NCBI GenBank assembly: GCA_965232285.1 | Contig: CBDDPL010000004.1 | Coordinates: forward strand, 3,472,001 to 3,536,000 | Reading direction: 5' to 3' | Source of the DNA: Denitrobaculum sp965232285 | GTDB taxonomy: Bacteria; Pseudomonadota; Alphaproteobacteria; Kiloniellales; Kiloniellaceae | DNA: 64,000 nt | Part shown: positions 61,179 through 64,000 of the stretch, in pieces | Layout: every line of letters starts with the position of its first letter | How positions within the stretch are numbered: position 1 is the first letter of the stretch | The notes under the pieces: model-generated | Databases searched by the model: none | Seen by the model: the letters and a program-made list of their open reading frames with translations, nothing else | What the model was told of the DNA's origin: nothing | Program-made: the position numbers and the translations under genes

Positions 61179-61233
61179 CGCGCAGCTTCAAGAGGGCTGG
61201 TCCCCGGGCGGCGCAGGCATTAAATTCACCCTT

Positions 61234-62682
61234 ATGAACGAACAAAGCTCCCCACAACAGATCGACAGCCAACTCAGTGCCTTCTTCACGGAACTCAAAG
61301 AGGTCGTGGGCGAAAAAGCACTGCTCACCGCTGCCGAAGATCTCTCCCCCCACCTGCAGGAGATGCGCGGGCTTTACCTGGGCGACGCCCCCTGCGTGGT
61401 AAAACCGGCCTCGACCGAAGAGGTCGCCGCCGTGGTGAAGATCTGCGCCGCGCACGGCATGGCGATCGTGCCCCAGGGCGGCAACACGGGCCTGGTGGGC
61501 GGCGGCATTCCGATCACCTCGGACAAGGCCGTCGTGCTCAGCCTCTCACGCATGAACCGGGTCCGGAACATCGACGCGGCGAACTACACCATGACCGTTG
61601 AGGCCGGCTGCATCCTGCAGAACATCCAGGCGGCCGCGGACGAGGCCGACCGGCTGTTCCCCTTAAGCCTCGGCGCCGAGGGCACCTGCCAGATCGGCGG
61701 CAACCTCAGCACCAACGCCGGCGGCATCAACGTGCTGCGCTATGGCAACGCGCGGGACCTCGTGCTGGGGCTCGAGGTGGTGCTGCCGGACGGACAGATC
61801 TGGAACGGCCTGCGCGCCCTGCGCAAGGACAACACCGGCTACGACCTGAAGCACCTCTTCGTCGGTGGCGAGGGGACGCTCGGCATCATCACGGCTGCCG
61901 TACTGAAGCTCTTCGCCAAGCCCCGCGACCGGGTCACGGCCTTCGCCGCCGTTCCCTCTCCGGCCGCCGCGGTGGAACTGCTGGGGCGCTGCCGGACCAT
62001 TTCCGGCGAGGCGGTCAGCAGCTTCGAGCTGATCCCGCGCATCGGCGTCGAGATCTCGGTCGCGCATGTGGCCGGCGTCACGGACCCGCTGGAACAGGCT
62101 TATGACTGGTACGTCCTGGTTGACCTGGTTTCCGGTATCGAAGACGGCAGCCTGCAGGACACTATGATGACCGTGCTGGAAGGTGCCTTCGAGGAGGAGC
62201 TGGTGCTCGACGCCACGGTGGCCGCCAGCGAGAGTCAGGCCGCCGCGCTCTGGCGCATCCGCGAGGCCATGGTCGAGGCGCAGAAGCACGAGGGCGGCTC
62301 GATCAAGCACGATGTGTCAGTGCCGATCTCCAGCGTGCCCGAGTTCCTGGAGCGCGCCATGGCCGCGGTCGGCGAACGCATCCCGGGCATCCGGCCCGTA
62401 CCCTTCGGCCACATCGGCGACGGCAACATCCACTTCAACCTCAGCCAGCCGGTCGGCGCGGACAAGGCCGCCTACATCGCGCGCTGGGACGAGATGAACG
62501 AGATCGTGCACGACATCGTCGTGGGGCTGGGCGGCTCGATCAGTGCCGAGCACGGCATCGGCCGGCTCAAGGTACGATCCAACGCCCACTACAAGTCGGC
62601 GGTGGAAATCGAGCTGATGAAGAAGGTCAAAGCGGCGCTGGATCCGGCGGGAATCATGAACCCGCACAAGGTGGTGGATTGA
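61234..62682 (+). CDS. FAD-linked oxidase (D-2-hydroxyacid dehydrogenase type)
   Basis: A 482-residue flavoenzyme. The FAD-binding PCMH domain runs about 40-220 with PQGGNTGLVGGGIPI and LGAEGTCQIGGNLSTNAGG. A C-terminal FAD-oxidase domain ends in a GHIGDGNIHFNLSQPV metal-site motif and EHGIGRLKV. This is the layout of D-lactate and D-2-hydroxyglutarate dehydrogenases. Exact substrate is unknown. The upstream reading frame is not supported; this ATG precedes MNEQSSPQQ. It follows Sua5 by 55 bp. Confidence 0.9.
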   Translation: MNEQSSPQQIDSQLSAFFTELKEVVGEKALLTAAEDLSPHLQEMRGLYLGDAPCVVKPASTEEVAAVVKICAAHGMAIVPQGGNTGLVGGGIPITSDKAVVLSLSRMNRVRNIDAANYTMTVEAGCILQNIQAAADEADRLFPLSLGAEGTCQIGGNLSTNAGGINVLRYGNARDLVLGLEVVLPDGQIWNGLRALRKDNTGYDLKHLFVGGEGTLGIITAAVLKLFAKPRDRVTAFAAVPSPAAAVELLGRCRTISGEAVSSFELIPRIGVEISVAHVAGVTDPLEQAYDWYVLVDLVSGIEDGSLQDTMMTVLEGAFEEELVLDATVAASESQAAALWRIREAMVEAQKHEGGSIKHDVSVPISSVPEFLERAMAAVGERIPGIRPVPFGHIGDGNIHFNLSQPVGADKAAYIARWDEMNEIVHDIVVGLGGSISAEHGIGRLKVRSNAHYKSAVEIELMKKVKAALDPAGIMNPHKVVD

Positions 62683-62728
62683 ACGCAAGGCCGGACTTGC
62701 AACTCAGCCCGAACGACACCACTGCTTC

Positions 62729-63724
62729 TTAAGCTCTGTGGCTTTGGCACAAGGCGGCCAAAGTCGATTGAGCTTCCGCGACGATTTCTGCCACCACATC
62801 CGCGCAAGACTCGATTGCGTTCACGAAGCCGGCGCTTTGCCCGGCGTAGTGCGCCATGGGCTCAACGTCGCCAGCCAGATCCGTCGTCGGGCCCGAGGCA
62901 TCGTAGCGATAGACCGGCTGACCGGCCCTGCGGGCGATAATGTCATCCGAACCGGGCCGATCATCGCCATCCCGCTTCCCGCAACTCTCCCACAGGTCAT
63001 AGGTCGAATTGCGAATGACCCTGTGCGGTGCCCTGGGCCAGGAGAGATCGAATAGCTCGGTCACGAGCGTCGCATCATGACCGGCCGCCAGAATGCGATT
63101 GATATAGTCAGGGTGCGCGTTGGACTCTGTCGTCGCCAGGAAACGGGTTCCAAGCCATATGCCCCCGGCACCGAGCGACAAGGCGGCCGCCAGTCCCCGG
63201 CCATCCGCAAAGCCGCCGGCTGCCACAACCGGGGTGTCGCCAACGGCATCTACGATCGCAGGGATCAAAGCCAGGCCACCGGTCTGCGCATAAACGTGAC
63301 CGCCGGCTTCAAATCCCTGTGCGCAAATCGCATCGGCACCGGCAGCAACCGCTCTTTTGGCATGTGCAACCGAACCGACGCTCACCATCACCTTGCCGCC
63401 AGCGGACTTGATGCGATCGACGAAGGGCGTGGGATCGCCCCAAAACAGCGAAAAGACCTTAACGCCATTATCCAGTGCAAATTGAATGCGCTCGTTCTGG
63501 TCCATCTCCAGGCAGAAATTGAAGGCGATGTCCTTGTCCGTAAGGTCGGACAGGCTCCGCAGATGCTGCTCCAAGGCAGGCAGACTGTCCCAACTGACGC
63601 CCAGCATGCCTAACCCGCCTGCATTCGCGACCGCGGCCGCCATCGCCGGAGGCGCGCACCTGCCCATGGGTGCCTGGGCAATCGGACAGGTCAAACCGAA
63701 CAGTCTCGTAAAGGAAGTTTCCAC
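62729..63724 (-). CDS. Nitronate monooxygenase-like FMN enzyme
   Basis: A 331-residue 2-nitropropane-dioxygenase-type TIM-barrel protein. FMN/active-site features: PIAQAPMGRCAPPAMAAAVA, GADAICAQGFEAGGHVYAQT, and VVAAGGFADGRGLAAALSLG. It would oxidise nitroalkanes or related compounds, such as propionate 3-nitronate. GTG at 63724 with GGGAGA about nine bases upstream is taken as start; a longer ATG frame adds MCFCAPKRS, an unlikely sequence. It is divergent from a LysR gene, which may regulate it. Confidence 0.88.
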   Translation of the reverse strand: METSFTRLFGLTCPIAQAPMGRCAPPAMAAAVANAGGLGMLGVSWDSLPALEQHLRSLSDLTDKDIAFNFCLEMDQNERIQFALDNGVKVFSLFWGDPTPFVDRIKSAGGKVMVSVGSVAHAKRAVAAGADAICAQGFEAGGHVYAQTGGLALIPAIVDAVGDTPVVAAGGFADGRGLAAALSLGAGGIWLGTRFLATTESNAHPDYINRILAAGHDATLVTELFDLSWPRAPHRVIRNSTYDLWESCGKRDGDDRPGSDDIIARRAGQPVYRYDASGPTTDLAGDVEPMAHYAGQSAGFVNAIESCADVVAEIVAEAQSTLAALCQSHRA

Positions 63725-63798
63725 TTCTGCGTCTCCCGCTGCTTGCACTGACGATCTTTTTGGCGCACAAAAACACAATATAAAAATTGGAAAAACTT

Positions 63799-64000
63799 AT
63801 GAATTTAATGCAACTCGACGCATTCCTTAAGTTCGCCGATACGAAAAGCGTCACCGAGGCGGCCGAAAAGATAGGGATTTCACAGCCTCGGATGTCGCAG
63901 AGGCTCAGAGAGTTTGAGCAGAGCCTGGAGGTAAAACTCCTGGTGCGGAAAGGCAGAAACGTGGCCCTCAGCCCGGCAGGGGTCCGCCTGATTCCTTACG
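63799..64000 (+). CDS. LysR-type regulator, 3' part outside window
   Basis: I translated 67 codons up to the window end. They form the N-terminal LysR HTH: MQLDAFLKFADTKSVTEAAE, then KIGISQPRMSQRLREFEQ and the wing. It is divergent from the nitronate monooxygenase-like gene with a 74-bp A+T-rich gap, the usual LTTR-target layout. No ligand can be inferred. Confidence 0.85.
   Translation, partial: MNLMQLDAFLKFADTKSVTEAAEKIGISQPRMSQRLREFEQSLEVKLLVRKGRNVALSPAGVRLIPY

Overview
The window is G+C-rich (coding regions look well above 60% G+C) and reads as a chromosomal segment of a heterotrophic alphaproteobacterium. A Rhodospirillales-like marine or saline group is my inference. It rests on heterotetrameric sarcosine oxidase with a GlxA-type AraC regulator, a DUF2842 protein, GlnT-type glutamine synthetase with an Lrp regulator, four-domain-class chemoreceptors, and class Ia ribonucleotide reductase with NrdR boxes. 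No rRNA, tRNA, CRISPR array, complete IS or prophage was seen.

Layout. 0-8 kb: a truncated GT-C membrane glycosyltransferase, then a GlxA/GbdR-like regulator divergent from soxBDAG, with a structured leader and intrinsic-terminator-like palindrome before soxB. 8.5-17 kb: an HBM-type chemoreceptor, a PhyH-type dioxygenase, an outer-membrane barrel protein, a chemoreceptor with a c-type haem motif, and an MsbA-like ABC exporter. 17-18.7 kb: a DUF3179 protein, preceded by an opposite-strand terminator with no assigned gene. 18.8-22.7 kb: an A+T-richer accessory island with orphan proteins, a HicBA-like pair with palindromic operator candidates, a frameshifted remnant and three copies of a short dispersed sequence. 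22.7-26.3 kb: a chemoreceptor, an enoyl-CoA hydratase-family enzyme and a class III nucleotide cyclase. 26.3-30.7 kb: a non-pyrrolysine MttB-family methyltransferase divergent from a dimethylglycine/sarcosine dehydrogenase-like flavoprotein. 30.9-35.4 kb: a catalase-family haem protein and nrdB/nrdA. 35.7-41.7 kb: two lipoproteins (one FlgO-like), YaaA, DUF2842, a TPR protein, ECF sigma/anti-sigma, and a CBS protein. 42-49.6 kb: MetX-like enzyme, GlnT-type synthetase and Lrp regulator, a membrane protein with a periplasmic solute-binding protein, and a DAO-family flavoenzyme. 49.7-64 kb: DMT transporter, M15-like and S1-like peptidases, orphan CoxL-type molybdoenzyme subunit, CysQ-like phosphatase, an NPC-repeat cysteine-rich lipoprotein, SDR, ParA-like ATPase, Sua5, FAD-linked oxidase, nitronate monooxygenase-like protein and the start of a LysR regulator.

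A metabolic theme is demethylation of glycine betaine and methylated amines. MttB-like protein, the DMGDH-like flavoprotein and SoxBDAG could form successive steps toward glycine, and the GlnT/GMAS-type synthetase and the extra DAO enzyme fit methylamine nitrogen handling. The units are dispersed, so the pathway is inferred.

The most unusual signal is a pair of about 270-bp elements (41728-41994 and 59819-60096). Each folds as a long outer helix plus two 22-bp arms. The two copies differ in sequence but keep pairing by compensatory changes in every helix, which points to selection on a three-way-junction structure rather than on a protein or on fixed terminal repeats.
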